A DNA stretch of 64,000 bases, taken from Sclerodactyla briareus (Eukaryota; Echinodermata; Holothuroidea; Dendrochirotida; Sclerodactylidae). The stretch lies in the NCBI GenBank assembly GCA_026419785.1, contig JAODTK010004532.1, forward strand, positions 62,001 through 126,000. Reading direction: 5' to 3'. Below, piece after piece: positions 1 to 12,024 of the stretch. The position numbers and the translations under genes were made by a program. Every line of letters starts with the position of its first letter. The stretch's first letter is position 1. Below the pieces are notes generated by a model, which was not told where the DNA came from, searched no databases, and worked only from the letters and a program-made list of their open reading frames with translations.

Positions 1-215
1 AGAAGAAGAAGAGGATAATAATTATATAATAAATATGATAATAATAATAATAATAATAATAATAAAAGAAGAAGAAGAAGAGAAGAATAAAAAAGAAGAA
101 GAAGAAGAAGAAGAGGAGAAGAGAAGAATAATGATAATAATAATAATAAGAAGCAGAAGAAGAAGAAGAAGAAGAAGAGGAAGAAAAGAGTAAGAAGAAA
201 AGAAGATAAAGAAGA
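1..215. repeat. GAA/AAT compound microsatellite
   Basis: Almost pure purine strand of GAA/GAAG triplets with interspersed AAT runs (about 36-64 and 129-148). Compound triplet microsatellite; no coding signal. Confidence 0.95.
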
Positions 216-235
216 AGAAGAGACGTTGCGATCAC

Positions 236-830
236 TGTGTCGTGTGTGTGGGTGTGTGTGTGTGTGTGTGTGAGCGTGTGAGTGTGCGGATGTGTATTGT
301 GTGTGTGTATGGTTTGTTTTTTCTTTAGCAGATTTCTCTGGAACGGTAGACCGATCTGAGAATTTGGTATAGTATCGGGGTTTGGTAATCGATCTGATTA
401 GATGTTTGGCACCGAAGTCACTATATATAGTTGGGTAATGAGCCTAATTTTATGTAATCTTTATATTACGGACGAACCGTAGGTGCTATGGCGATTTGGT
501 TTGGCACATAGGTCCAGCATATAAGGTAGAGAACTGATTAGACTTTCAGTGGAGGAATATGCTGAATTGAACTCCATCATTATTTGCATATTCATGCCAA
601 ATTTTAAAGTTGGTCAGATTTCAACAAAATCTAGGTGGATATAGTTTACCTTTCGTTCCGAAACTTTTTAACATGGAATAACGGGTCATTATAGGTCATT
701 ATTCAACGTGTCTGATTTATGCATGAACTGTAAAGTTGGCCGGATTTTTACTGAATCTTGGTGGGTATGGGGAGCATTGATTTTTGCACTCGCATTCACC
801 AATCTACTTTCCCAACCCTAGTGTTTCGAC
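236..830 (+). repeat. GT-headed dispersed element, copy 1
   Basis: A (GT)n tract (about 236-312) is followed by about 500 bp that aligns collinearly with the sequence after the (GT)n tract at 17003. Shared landmarks in order: a GGATTTCT-like box, 'gatct-atcagatt' then 'ggcaccaa', 'tggtttggcatat', then a 'gaatct' and 'agcactgatt' region. The same order in both places shows one repeat family whose 5' edge is the microsatellite. No open frame; family not recognised. Confidence 0.65.
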
Positions 831-1059
831 ATTGAACACCAATATGGCAACACATGTCACGGATAATTTCAACACAGTGGTCTGGCCAAATCTATGACAT
901 ATCCCCCTGGGATTTTGCACTGTAGAAAGGAGCTCTTCTGATTAGCGATTACGTCTTCCTGTGTCATACTGTGCATGGGTGGTCAGTATGAGAGATTGAG
1001 AGTCTTTAATCAGGACATTGCGTACCATTGCATGTGCGGGTAGAAGATGGACTGAGAAT

Positions 1060-2000
1060 AAGCAACATCCATCGATGAGATGACCGCCCCCCCCCCAAAA
1101 AAAGTGCTACATTGTGAAGCCTAATATGATGATTTAGATTGAATTTGCTAATATGAAGAGTTTTTGGGGGGCTCTATCCCAATAAGTGTCAAATTATAAA
1201 CTTGAAAAATTGCCGACATCACCTCCCCATCCCCCCCCCCCGGCACCCTGAAAACAGAATGCCGTAGATCATTGCACATGCAGCAGTAACCGTAATGTGT
1301 GTCAATGCAAGAATATTGTGGAACCTGTCAATACAATTTAGACTGAGAAAATACTCTGTACACCACTGTGCACATGTCGGTTGTCTTCAGTATTATTCAA
1401 TTGTATAGAGTAGCCTCTAGTAATACAGACAATAACCCTAAAAAAAAAGTTAAACGTTTGAAAATCCAAATGGAAAAGTGCAATTGCAATTTTTGTAAAT
1501 GACGAAAATGCCATAAGTGCCGGCAGGCAGCCTTAGAAACATGGAAAAGTGAAATTACAACCTCATATATGTACACCTAATATGATGATTTATACAGAAT
1601 TGTGTCTAATATGAATATGAGGTGACCCTCCTCTCTTTTTTTTTTTTTTTTCGCTTGAGTGCATTAGGGAAAATACCTACCCACCTATCCTCTTAGGGAA
1701 TAGAATAAGCGTGTTATATGGGCCTGCAAATTCTCAAATTGCCAACAATCCGAACCCGCTCCCTAACAAGTGGATGACACACTGTAATTTATGATTTATA
1801 TAGCACACTTAATCATGGATATAGTTGAAGAAAACCCCCTCCTCCCGAAATGAATTGCCAATCCACCACCCCCTAGCCCGAAGACAAAGCCAGTACGTGC
1901 ATTGTGATAATGATCAGAATTGTGTGTTAATGCTTAATATGAATATGTGACGACCCTCCCCTCTGAAAATATTTGATCAAGTGCATAGAAAAAGACCCGG
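1060..2000 (+). repeat. Degenerate low-copy tandem repeat
   Basis: The phrase 'taatatgatgattta' or 'taatatgaatatg' recurs near 1121, 1577, 1611 and 1937. The later copies are followed by 'gaccctcc-ctct'. The spacing is about 330-460 bp, giving roughly three diverged units interrupted by C, T and A runs. From 830 to 1060 I see nothing. No coding signal. Confidence 0.45.
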
Positions 2001-2599
2001 ACAACAACCCCCCTCTCACCACCTGGGGCTGGGATAGGCAAGTGTGCGGTAGCCTTCAGTGCAGGGCGCGTATGCAGGATGTGTTCAACCCAGGGGGGGC
2101 GCGTGTGCTCTCTAAGCGGAGACGCCACCATCGGTTTGGCCGCGGATCGTACAGAAAATTTTTGAGGTTTTACCACCCCCCAATCTCCGTAATGCCTCCC
2201 TCGGGACATGAGAGGGACCGTTTAATATACTTCACACTAAACAAAAAAAAATCGCTAAAACCCATGTGCCTTCGTCATGGAATTACAGTGAGAACAGAAA
2301 TGATCTTTGCACTCATACTGAAATATATGAATCGGAATTACAGTGAGAACAGAAATGCTTTGCATCATACTGAAATATAGAATCTAAATGAAGGGTGGTT
2401 TTCTTCTCCACATACATATTCACAATATATAAACCAACCGCCATACGAAGGACAGCATTGATTCCTCTGCATGTCAGCCCCATCAGTATAAGCCCGACAA
2501 TAACAAAAAACTCTCATTATGGTTACAGGCGTATATGTACCTCGTTCTGGAGAAAAAATGAACGTGACAATCGGTTCATGTATGAATACTGATGTGTAG

Positions 2600-2995
2600 T
2601 GTATTCGACATGCATTCTTCCCTTCATAAACGTACACATTCATATCAGGCTGAGATTACTGATGCACATTCAAAAACGCCCTATTCTGTCCGGGAATGAG
2701 GCAACTGCATCGGGCTTTGGCGGGAGTGAGGGGAACTGCGCTACCCATGCAGAACCGAGCCATCGCCTGGAACATCAGCATGATTTCCTTGCCAGGAGCA
2801 GTGGCACCGTTCGCAAACGCCCCCACCTCCAGCTTTGATATATGGGTTAGACTTGCAGCTTGCCTGTGGCGTGCCTTGTGGCAGGAGTTCGAACACTGTG
2901 GTTATTTAGCCTTCTCTCTGTGTTTCTTCCCTACAGGTCTCTGGAGCAAAATCAGGGGCGCCATCCTTTCGAAAAAAGTGTGGGTGGTGGGCATG
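2600..2995. other. Insertion present only in the left arm
   Basis: The arm alignment is continuous up to about 2590 (partner about 9535) and resumes at about 3005 (partner about 9500). Roughly 400 bp here has no partner in the right arm. The inserted sequence has two short forward frames (2599-2838 and 2696-2998) that I do not recognise. It is either an insertion in the left arm or a deletion in the right. Confidence 0.55.
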
Positions 2996-5319
2996 TGAAC
3001 TGCAATTAATATATGCGAGAAGCGCCACATTGGTTGGCGCGTAGCGCACCCAGAAAATTTTGGTTTGATACTCCAAGATCGGCCGGAAAGGGCACTCGTC
3101 GAGCCTAGTGCAAAAATCGGATGTGCAATTTCAGTAAGAAAAGAAGGTTGAAGAGTTTTCACTCTGCAGGTAAGGAAGATAAATAAGGAAACACCAGCAT
3201 CTACGGCTCTCTTGTTTCTATGGAAATAATACGTCAGAAGTAAGTTAAAACTAAATACCAAAGAACCCTACTGCAAAGTACAATTTACGTAACAGGTGGA
3301 GCTAGGATCGAAGCCCAACCCCCTTCATTTTAGACTAAAGATCTGGAAATATGTGAATTACGGTGATGTACACATCGTTAGGAAATGTGGGAGATGAATT
3401 TGCCGGCTATCTAAACGGAGCCAATCATTGCTTGGCACGAATCGTTGAGAAAGGTTTCAAGAAACAAGAGATCACTCAAGATTGCAGGCAATAGTAGACC
3501 TACTTTCAGTACTTGACTTTGGTGGCGCATCTGGGATTTTCTTCAGTGGGAGGTGCTGGAGGAAGGGGAGCTAGAGCAGTGGCGTCGCCAGATTTTCGTC
3601 TTGGGAGGGGGACAGGAGGAACGAGAATGCTATCTGAGCGGAGCGCACCAGGTGTTGCGCGGAGCGCACACGAAAAGTTTGTGCAAGCCACCAGATGGCC
3701 GGGAAATGGCCTTCCCGGGCGTTTTATGATCATTTGTGATCACAAATTTGTAATCGGAGGAAATGTGACTTATGCACGGACCTAGGTCCTATCGTTGCCC
3801 CAATTTTCAGCCAGACTGTTTCAACGATGCTGCGATACTAATCTCCACCAGTGCGCGCGAAGCGCGCAATTTTTCTCAGATTCCAGAGCCATCTGAGAAA
3901 AAATCATAATCCCAGCTGAAATTTAGGACATTTAGCCAACTTTACCTCTACTGTCCATCATTATATAAAACGTTATGCCATAGAGAACATGGAACTTCCG
4001 AGTAGCAGTTCCCTGAAGAAAAAACGCGCTGAAAATTCAAGCAGTCGATAGCCTAGGAGAATGCAGTTCAAAAGTGCACGTGGTTGAGAGAGGAAGAAAC
4101 GGGAAAGAGGCTAAAGGGTTTAGTACAAAAGAGGTTGATTGTAGTTGTCACGTTCAATGAGAATGTTGCTGTATTATTTCACCTCACAGCTTGGTATGAG
4201 CTAGGGGCCAATGAGGAGAAATTACCAATATAGAGCTTGTAGAGATGTCGGGAGACGGGGCGAGCAACGGAACGAATTCCAAACATAGTAAGTACGACGC
4301 AATTTGGCACGAACGTAGTACATTATATTCTAGTGCAAATGCCACCAATAGGCTACTGCCTCATTGTCTGAAAAACCACAAATTAGTAGGTCTATATCAA
4401 ACTAGTCGTTTATTACTGGACTACAGAATATTTGTTATGAAAATGAAATTTCTTCGGGGGGTGGGGTGGGGGTTGGGGGCACGGTGAAGGAGCACGGAGC
4501 CCCTCTCGAAAACCTGTGCCCTCTCCAGTGCCCCCCCCCGATGAAATGAGTAATTTCGACAGAAAAAAAATTCGTCCCCATTGGTCCCATGGGCTAGAGT
4601 ACTTCATATGTCAGGTGATGAATAATCTGATCGGAGGGACAGCATCGGGTGTGAGATGGTTACACAGAAATTCGGGATTATGAGGATCCCAGATGTTAGA
4701 AAAGGCACTTCTCAAGTTTCCCTGATCTCTTCACAGCCTTAGTTTGTGGGGCGCTAAACATTGAATTTGTGAGCTTGCCAGATTACGAATATAATTTCGC
4801 AATCTCAACAATGTTGCCTAAATTCCATTGAGTTGACGAAAGAACACATTGTGGGCAATCAGTAGTTTTTTTATGTAAACAGTTCACTTTTGCTTTCACC
4901 CGCTCTCACTTTCCCATTCTCGCCCAACCAACTTGGACTATATGCACTGCCTTGGATGCCTGTGCAATGGTTGACCTAGCAGATATGGTCAATCTTTCGA
5001 CAAAGGATGTAAACATAAATTTATGTCGAAATGAGTTTAACTCATGCCTATAGCGGTAGTGGCGGATCCACCGAAACATGTTAAACCATGAAGTTTCCCT
5101 GATAGCCTGTATGGGGGGGGGGGGGGGCTGCCGGCCCCCGATTCTATATTTTTCATCACGGGATACCGGAAGCTGTGATGTAACACTGATTGGATCAGCG
5201 AGAAGGGGGGGGGGGCTAGTGCTAAACTTGTGGGAACATTCTTCGAACGTTTTTATGACTACAATAGCCTACAGTCCACTTTTCAGTGTTTTTGGTTTCT
5301 CTCGTATTTTCTTTACCAC

Positions 5320-5480
5320 CTTCCCTTTTTCTTATCCTCTTCCTCTTCCTCCCCCCCCAACCCCTCCCCCCCCCCCGTTTCTTTTCCTCCTCTCGTCTCC
5401 TTTCCTTTTTTCTTTCTCCTCTTCTTTCTATCCTCCTCCCTTTCTTCTTCTTTCCCCTTTCCGTTTTTCCTCTTCTCTAC
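5320..5480 (+). repeat. Polypyrimidine tract in left arm
   Basis: About 150 bases almost entirely C and T, with C runs of 8-10. Its mirror partner is the polypurine tract at 6920-7050. Three overlapping forward frames here (5078-5603) are low-complexity Ser/Pro/Phe/Leu artefacts, not proteins. Confidence 0.9.
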
Positions 5481-5599
5481 CGGGGGGCGCGCGCCCCCAA
5501 AGCCCCCCCCCCTGGATACGCGCGTTCAGTATCAATACTAGTGTACGGGAGCCGACAGACCCATGTAATATACCAGTTTACGTACAACTGCAACAATAA

Positions 5600-6840
5600 T
5601 TAGTGTTTTCCCACTCAGAAGCTGGGGCACAAGGCCATTGCCCAAAACCGACGGTCATGGCTTCGTGCCTCCGGTCCACTCTTGCATAACGACAACACCA
5701 TTGCAATGAGCACAAAGACTCTCCCACTGTATCGTCCAACTATTGCCCACGACATCACACGGAAGGGTTATGAGAAAGGCGAAATAGCTTACAAAAAACG
5801 ACATTACAATTGATCAATTTGAAGCGAACCTACAAATAATTCACATGTATGGTTGATTGTCCTCGATATAGTATCATACACAGAAAGACTACGGTTAAGT
5901 AGCAAACGTGTGTAACTCAAAAAATCATTAGGAGCTTTAGATTCACGACGGCGGACGGTTTTTCACGTTGTAGACCACGTCGGCGTCCTTAGCCTGCGTA
6001 AGGGGCGCTTAGATTTCTAAGGAAGTGTCAATGTGCCGGTTACAGTCCCACGAGACCGACGGCCCACGAGGCCGACGGCCCACGAGACCGAAATTGAGAA
6101 AGGGTCCCCGAGACCGAAGGTCGCGAGACCGAAATTGAGAAAGGGTTCACGAGACCGAAGGTCCGCGAGACGAAAATGAAATGGGGTCCACGAGACCGAG
6201 GTCCGCGACGAACCGAAATTGAAAAAGGTCCACGAAGCCGAAGGTCCGCGAGACCGAAATTGAAAAAGCGTCCACGAGAGACCGAAGGCCGCGAGACGAA
6301 AATGAAATAGGGTCCACGAGACCGAAGGTCCGCGAGACCGAAATTGAAAAAGCGTCCACGAGACGAAGGTCCGCGAGATCGAAATTGAAAAAGGGTCCAC
6401 GAGGCCGAAGTTCCGCGAGACCGAAATTGAAAAAGGGCCACTGAGACCGAAGGTCCGCGAGGACCGAAAGTTAGAAAAGGGTCCACGAGACCGAAGGTTC
6501 GCGAGACCGAATATAGAGAAAATCCTAAGGACCGAGCGCTGTTCTGTATGATAAAAAATAGTGGAACACCATAAGGGGAATATCGTTCGCCGCCAATACC
6601 GGCAATAATAGTCGGTGACGTTTGCCTAACAAGTTTCGAACTCACATTCAAGATTGCAGCCTGTCGAAGAATAATTGGGGTAAAAATATGCAACGAGGTC
6701 CACAATAATTGTAGGGTGGGTGTTTTTGTATACGCATCCGAGTGGGGCGGGCGCATCGGGTGCATTCAGGTGGGAGTGGTGTTGTCCGGAGTCCGGGCTC
6801 TCACCTGCAAGTGAATGTTCAGATCATGATGGGTATATAA
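5600..6840. other. Spacer (loop) between the palindrome arms
   Basis: Pairing between arms fades at about 5600 and 6840. The intervening 1.24 kb holds about 440 bp of unrecognised sequence, the GAGACCGAA minisatellite, then about 320 bp more unrecognised sequence. The flank at 5925-6045 resembles the reverse complement of 14100-14350, so minisatellite plus flank may form one module present twice in the window. Confidence 0.6.
6047..6517 (-). repeat. 42-bp minisatellite array 1
   Basis: About ten degenerate units of about 42 bp. Each is a 26-bp monomer (GACCGAAATTGAAAAAGGGT plus CCACGA) joined to a shortened 16-bp monomer (GACCGAAGGTCCGCGA). The 26-bp monomer is the same as that of the array at 13622-14085, which lies in opposite orientation. 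Open frames on the minus strand (6040-6765, 6017-6400) translate the repeat into Ser/Phe/Arg-rich tandem peptides and are not treated as genes. Confidence 0.9.
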
Positions 6841-9800
6841 CATGCTAAAACTAACACGTGTCGAGGGCTAATTTGCTGCTCACATTCAATAAGGCGCGGA
6901 TCAGGGGGGTGGGGGCGCGCTCCCCCCGGGTAAGAGAGAAGGGAAAAAAGAAAAGAGGGGAAAGAAGGAAAGGAGAAGGAGGAGGGGAGGAAAAGAGAAA
7001 GGGGAAGAAGAAAGAGGATAAGAGAGAGGAGGGGGGTAAAAAAACAGAGGAAAATCAATAAACTGGAAGGTGAATGGATATATTGTGCGTTATGAACCGA
7101 ATAAACCGTGAGAATGTTACCAAGACTTAGCAACTATCCCCCCCCCCCACCCCGCGCTGGTCCAATCAGCGGGTACCATCAACAGTTCCGGTATCTCGGA
7201 TGAGAAAAAAATATTTGGGGAGCGAGGCTGGAAGCCTCAATCCCCGCCACCCAATACGGTATCAGGGGAAAAACGGCAGGGGGTTAATGATGATTCCATA
7301 CCAGCTGGCTGAGTTGAACTCAATTTAGAATAAAATTTATGTTCATGGACATTCCTTTCTCACGATAGATGGACCATAATCTGCTTTTATGAAAGCCGCC
7401 GAACCTGCAGAATCAGCTGAAATAGTACAACGTTACACCGTTAAACCAACTCGAAGCCAATTATTTACTCAAGCCCCTGCACAATAACATCCTTAATACG
7501 ATTCGATCAGCCGGACGATGGGGCTCCGTTTAGATGGTCACTCATAACCCAAAACCCTCCAGGTGTCATTAAAAAACCAAGTTAGGGCAAAACCAATAGC
7601 CAGGAAGCCGAGCAGTGCAGTGCATTTTCAAGTTGGGATCGAAAACTTGAGTTAGCGCAACGCGGGCGGGAGAAAGGATATATAAGAGAAGGTGAAGCAA
7701 GGGAGAAATGTCACACCAATTATTCTGAGTGCCACAAAAAAACCTGGTGGTTTCTTCGTAAACTTCGAATGGAATTTTAAGCAACTTGCTCAGAGGCTTG
7801 CGTATTTTTCTTTCGGATTAATTAGACAAGATCACCATTTCTAATGGTCTAACGCCCCTGCAACAACCAAGGCTGCTGAAAAAAATATGGAAGATGGGAA
7901 GTGCCGTTTCTTAACATCTAGGAGGCCTCATATCCCAGAATTGAACGTGTACACCTACTCACCAACCATGGTTGGTCTCTCCGCTCAGATATTTGAAGGA
8001 ACGAGACAGCCCAGTAAATACTCTAAGGCCCGTGCCGTCGCCAAGGGGCCAATGTCCCTCGAAAACCATGAGCCTCCCTCGTGTGCCCACCACCCCCCCT
8101 CCTCCAAGAAAAAAAAAAGATTTTGATTTTAGAAGAAAATCTGTAGTCAGTATTTCACGACCAGTTTGATATAGATCTGGCTAATTTGCTGTGTTTTAGG
8201 ACAAGAAAGGCAGTAATGTGCCAAATTGCATCAATGCACTAAAACGGATTACTACAAAGTTCGTCATGCTTGCGGCGTGGTACTAGTGGGGGAATTCTCC
8301 CGTTGGCTCTCCCGTCTCCGACATCGATGCAAGCTCTTGGGGAATTTCTGCCTCATATACTCATTGTCCCCCTAGCTTAATACATATAAGCGAGGAGAAA
8401 TACAGGTAATAAAAACACATCTCATTTAATCATTCACTCTACCTCATTCTCATTAACTACAATCAACATCGTTTTGGATTCTAAAAAACCTTAGCCTTTG
8501 TCCGTTTCTTCCTGTCTAACCACGACAATTTCAACTGCGTCGTTGCTATCAGACTGCTGGATTTTCAACGTGGTTTTCTCCAGAAACTTTACTACCGGAA
8601 GGTTCCCTGCTCTCTATGGCATTACGTTCATATCATGATTGGAAAGTGGGGCAAAAGCTAGCTAAATGTCCTAAATTTCTGCTGGGGATTGATTTTTAAG
8701 ATAATTCTAAGGAAAACTTGAGAAAAAAATTGCGCGCTTCGCCCGCAACGGTGGCAGAGTATAGCGCAGCAATTGTTGAACTTCTGGCCAGCAAGTGAAA
8801 GCGCCCGGGGAAAGGTCATTTCCAGGTCATCTGGGGGATGTACGGCGAAATTACCGTGAAAGATCCGCGCCAATGATGGTGGCGCTCCATTCGAATAGTA
8901 TTTCTGTTTCTCCTGAAATGTAGGTGCCCCCCCCCCCCCAAGAGGGAAAAGTTGGCGAAACCAGGCTCACTTCCGCCCTCCCCGGCCCCACTGAAAAATC
9001 TCAGCTGCGCCACGGGGAGTCAAGTACATGAAAGTACTATTTAATTGCAATCTGAGTGACATAATTCTCCAAAAACGTTCTCAACGATTTCCGCCCAGAG
9101 TCAATGATTGGGCCCTTTAGATACCCGGCAAAATTATCCCCCACATTTCACAACGGGTTTATACATCAATTCACATATTGTGCCAATTTGTGATCAAATA
9201 TTAATAGTAAATGAAGGGGGTTGGGTTCAATCCTGGGTCCACGTGCAGTAGGTTCTTGATATCTAGTTTGAAATCACTTGCTGACATATTCTTTCATGAA
9301 AATAGATGATGTGTTGCTATAGTTATCTGCATATATCTTTCCCAGAGTGACACCTCTTCAATATCCTTTTCTTACTGAAATTGTACATACAGATTTCTGC
9401 AATTAGGCCCGGAAGTGCATTTCAGTGATCTTGGCGAGTCGGAGGTATAAAAAAGCCACAATTTTAGGGGTGCGATACGCGCCAACAAATGGCGGCGCTC
9501 AGCTCAGATAGTAAATTGCAGTCCAAATCGGTCCCCAATATAACATATATTAGAATAATATAAGACCGTTCTCCCAGCTGAAAAATGTCACTCATACGAC
9601 TGGTAATATAGTAGTGATCATGAATGAGAGATTGTTTAGTATAGAGGTTTGTGTATGTTGAATATTGTATGTGGAGAACAAAAACCCAACCTCTCATTTA
9701 GATTCCAATATTTCCCGTAAGAGTGCAAGATCATTTTTGTTTGCAGTGTAATTCCACCACGAGAAGGAACTTTGTTTTTAACCGAATTGTGAGTTTTGAA

Positions 9801-9955
9801 ACGGTCACTCTCGACAGGCCCCGAGGGGCCATTACGGCGATAGTGTTGGTAACCTCAAAATTTTTCGTCCACGCTCCACGCCAACCGATGGACGGCGTTC
9901 ACTTACATAGTGAACTGCGCCTCGGGTTAAAAAATATGCATACTCGCCGAGGGTG
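6840..9955 (-). repeat. Right arm of the ~8 kb inverted repeat
   Basis: Reverse complement partner of 2050-5600, about 0.4 kb shorter mainly because the 2600-2995 segment is missing. Several subsegments carry a shared box near GATACGCGCCAAC..ATGG (about 8857, 9473 and 9880). That box is also the core of the ~185-bp tandem array at 12025-13250, so the outer arms seem built partly from diverged tandem units. C runs at about 7138, 8092 and 8925 match G/C runs in the other arm. Confidence 0.85.
6915..7055 (+). repeat. Polypurine tract in right arm
   Basis: About 130 bases almost entirely A and G, the mirror partner of 5320-5480. Such a tract could form H-DNA; that is inference. The frame 6858-7061 is a Lys/Glu/Arg low-complexity artefact. 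Confidence 0.9.
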
Positions 9956-10011
9956 AATTACACTTGAACTGTAACAGTTTTCCTGAGGCCACTCAGTTGC
10001 GTATAGGCCTA

Positions 10012-10125
10012 CTCTAATAATTAATAATTAATAAATAAATATAATAATCATAATAATAATAATAATAATAATAATAATATAATAATATAGATAATACTAA
10101 TAATAATAATTAATAGATATATATC
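10012..10125. repeat. (AAT)n microsatellite
   Basis: Interrupted ATA/AAT repeats immediately outside the right arm of the large inverted repeat. Confidence 0.95.
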
Positions 10126-11399
10126 GCAATTCAGCACACAATTGCTGTTCTAGGCGATTAACAAGGGCACATCAGGAAGAAGAAAGAGAAAGAATAGTGT
10201 TCGGATTAGTCTTAAATGTAGAAAACGTTTTTCACAAAGCTAATTGATCTGGTAGTCGATTAACAGGGTAAGGTGCAGCGTACATGAAGCAGCGCATACA
10301 TATGTCTTCGACCACGAGGTTTGGATTTGGATTCGGAGTGAAGTTACCGGACAGGAGGATACGGAGACAGTAGCCTGAGAAAATACACAGGATGTTACAG
10401 GGAAGGGCACGCGAAAAGCAGAGCAACATGATTTGAAAATATTTCTTCACAAACCGATCGCCAGTAGAGCTCTCTCAAGGACCGGAGTAGTGACACGTTT
10501 TTCTTTTCCGTTAGCGTCGCGGCTGCAGGGTACTGTATTTCCCTATTTTTTTTTTTTTTTTCGAACAATCCGGCAGGCCAATAAGAAGGAATTCAAGAAA
10601 TCAACCTGGATGTAACCGGGAAAGCATGAAATCAGATCTCGCAAGGTCTTATCATCAGGAGAGTTCCTCAAATAAGTCATATTTTCTAACTGCCTAGTAG
10701 CAGAACGACAAAGATGATTTACGTAAAATGCATTTAAGGGTTCCAGTGCGCCCCCACAAAATGAAATACGACCATACTATCGTGCAGATTAGTCTCCAGT
10801 GTTATTTTTTGGTTCATCCGATATACTATTTGTCGGGATTGTGGAGCACCAATATTGGATACTCACTGCAGTCGACTAGGATTTGGACGCCATCATCTTG
10901 TCTCTTGTTGCGATATACCCATAATACTTTTCCATCCTGAGGAATACATCATCTAAGCGTTGGCCATTGGGCTCCCTCGGACCCACCATCACAGCTGACC
11001 TGACCCATAATGTTAATATTGTACGGTCCGATAAAGCACGCCACGAAGAATCCAACGAGCTATTTTCACTCAGATCAGTTCCGAATCAAACGCGTTGCCG
11101 GGTTATGACCTTTTTAGTGCGTGATAGGATGCGGAAGGTATACGATCTACCCATAAGTGACAATTGCCTGCGCCTCTATGCTTGCATTCAAACAGTACGA
11201 GCCACATGGGAAGGAAAATCTGATAAAACATTATCGACAGAGCTTTTCAACCTTGCCAAACCCTATAAGTCCCTAGCCATAGGCTTCACCAATTTATAGT
11301 ATGTATTTCCTTACCACTGTAGTTCATGAAAACACACAATACAACAATAATAACGCCAGGTAAGTCATCAAATAGTATAATCATTCGAAAAATGAAGAG
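10126..11399. other. Unassigned sequence
   Basis: No repeat of other parts of the window was found here. A T run lies at about 10546-10561. One forward frame at 10967-11299 is listed separately. Confidence 0.5.
10967..11299 (+). CDS. Unrecognised 110-codon open frame
   Basis: An ATG-to-stop frame of mixed, non-repetitive composition with a polar middle (SDKARHEESNELF) and a basic stretch (LVRDRMRKVYDLP). It is one of few frames here not explained by low complexity or by a known repeat, so it could be an exon or the remnant of a mobile-element gene. I recognise no domain. No splice signals, partner exons or codon bias support it, and a chance frame of this size is expected in 64 kb. No function is proposed. 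Confidence 0.12.
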   Translation: MGSLGPTITADLTHNVNIVRSDKARHEESNELFSLRSVPNQTRCRVMTFLVRDRMRKVYDLPISDNCLRLYACIQTVRATWEGKSDKTLSTELFNLAKPYKSLAIGFTNL

Positions 11400-11530
11400 T
11401 ATATTTAATTATATAATATAATAATATATATAATATAAATATAAACAATATAATATAATATAAATAAATAAAAAATATAAATAATATATATAATATAATA
11501 TCATATAAGTATAATATAATATAATATACA
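11400..11530. repeat. (AATAT)n AT-rich microsatellite
   Basis: A run composed almost only of A and T with ATAATATA periods. The minus-strand frame through it (11368-11784) is Ile/Tyr/Leu low-complexity. From 11530 to 12020 I see only a C run at about 11831-11844. Confidence 0.95.
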
Positions 11531-12024
11531 GTCAAACCCGCATGAAATTGAACTGAATCAATCATATAGTCCTGATCATTCATGCGACTGAAACGAAGCT
11601 CATACCAACACATCAAAATTAAGTCTTTCAGTAAACTGGTAAAAAAACAGTGATCCTGAAATTGAGCATCAATAAAGAAGTGCTGGTATCCTGCGCAAAC
11701 TGATGGCGCCCACGATTCCTCCGGCGGAGGTCCAATTGAGTTCGACGGAGTGCCGGGATGGTTCGAGGGAGTCCGAGGACTCACCTACGCACTACCCCTG
11801 TCGAAACCTTGAATTTTTATGTGTCACCCTTCCCCCCCCCCCCCAAGGAAAACACAAATATAATTTGCGGAGTGGTGAAAAGAACTACGACAATGGTTCC
11901 AGTACGACCCGACCACCAAGGCCTACCGCTGATTTCTAATCAATGGCTACCTTTTTGTTCAGAAAGTGTATAATACAGTGGGAGTGAAACATGGGAAGGC
12001 CACAAGAAAAAAGGCGTGAAAATC

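Larger units (their letters stand above)
2050..5600 (+). repeat. Left arm of an ~8 kb inverted repeat
   Basis: The reverse complement of this arm can be followed through 6840-9955. Paired landmarks (left / right): 2130-2150 / 9875-9895 (CCAACCGATGG box), 2375-2420 / 9680-9715, 3015-3060 / 9465-9500, 3125-3160 / 9345-9390 (ATTTCAGTAAGAAAAG), 3300-3325 / 9215-9240, 3690-3720 / 8805-8835, 3850-3880 / 8720-8745, 4395-4430 / 8130-8175, 4690-4715 / 7890-7930, 4905-4960 / 7610-7680, 5155-5180 / 7190-7210, 5470-5500 / 6905-6935. Arms differ by many substitutions and indels. GC-palindromic words such as GCGCGCGAAGCGCGC and C/G runs are scattered inside. Longer open frames fall in low-complexity stretches and are not genes. 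Confidence 0.85.

Noticed and set aside
5078-5603. Three long overlapping forward frames (up to 173 codons)
   Set aside because: They lie in a polypyrimidine tract and read as Ser/Pro/Phe/Leu low complexity in all three phases; they are part of the palindrome arm.
6017-6765. 241- and 127-codon minus-strand frames with repeated peptide motifs
   Set aside because: They translate a minisatellite of 26+16 bp monomers; the same holds for 13605-14195.
2050-9955. Palindrome as a chimeric-read or missing-adapter artefact
   Set aside because: Arms differ by many substitutions and a 400-bp segment, and a partial copy exists at 42105-42420. Kept as a finding, with raw-read checking advised.
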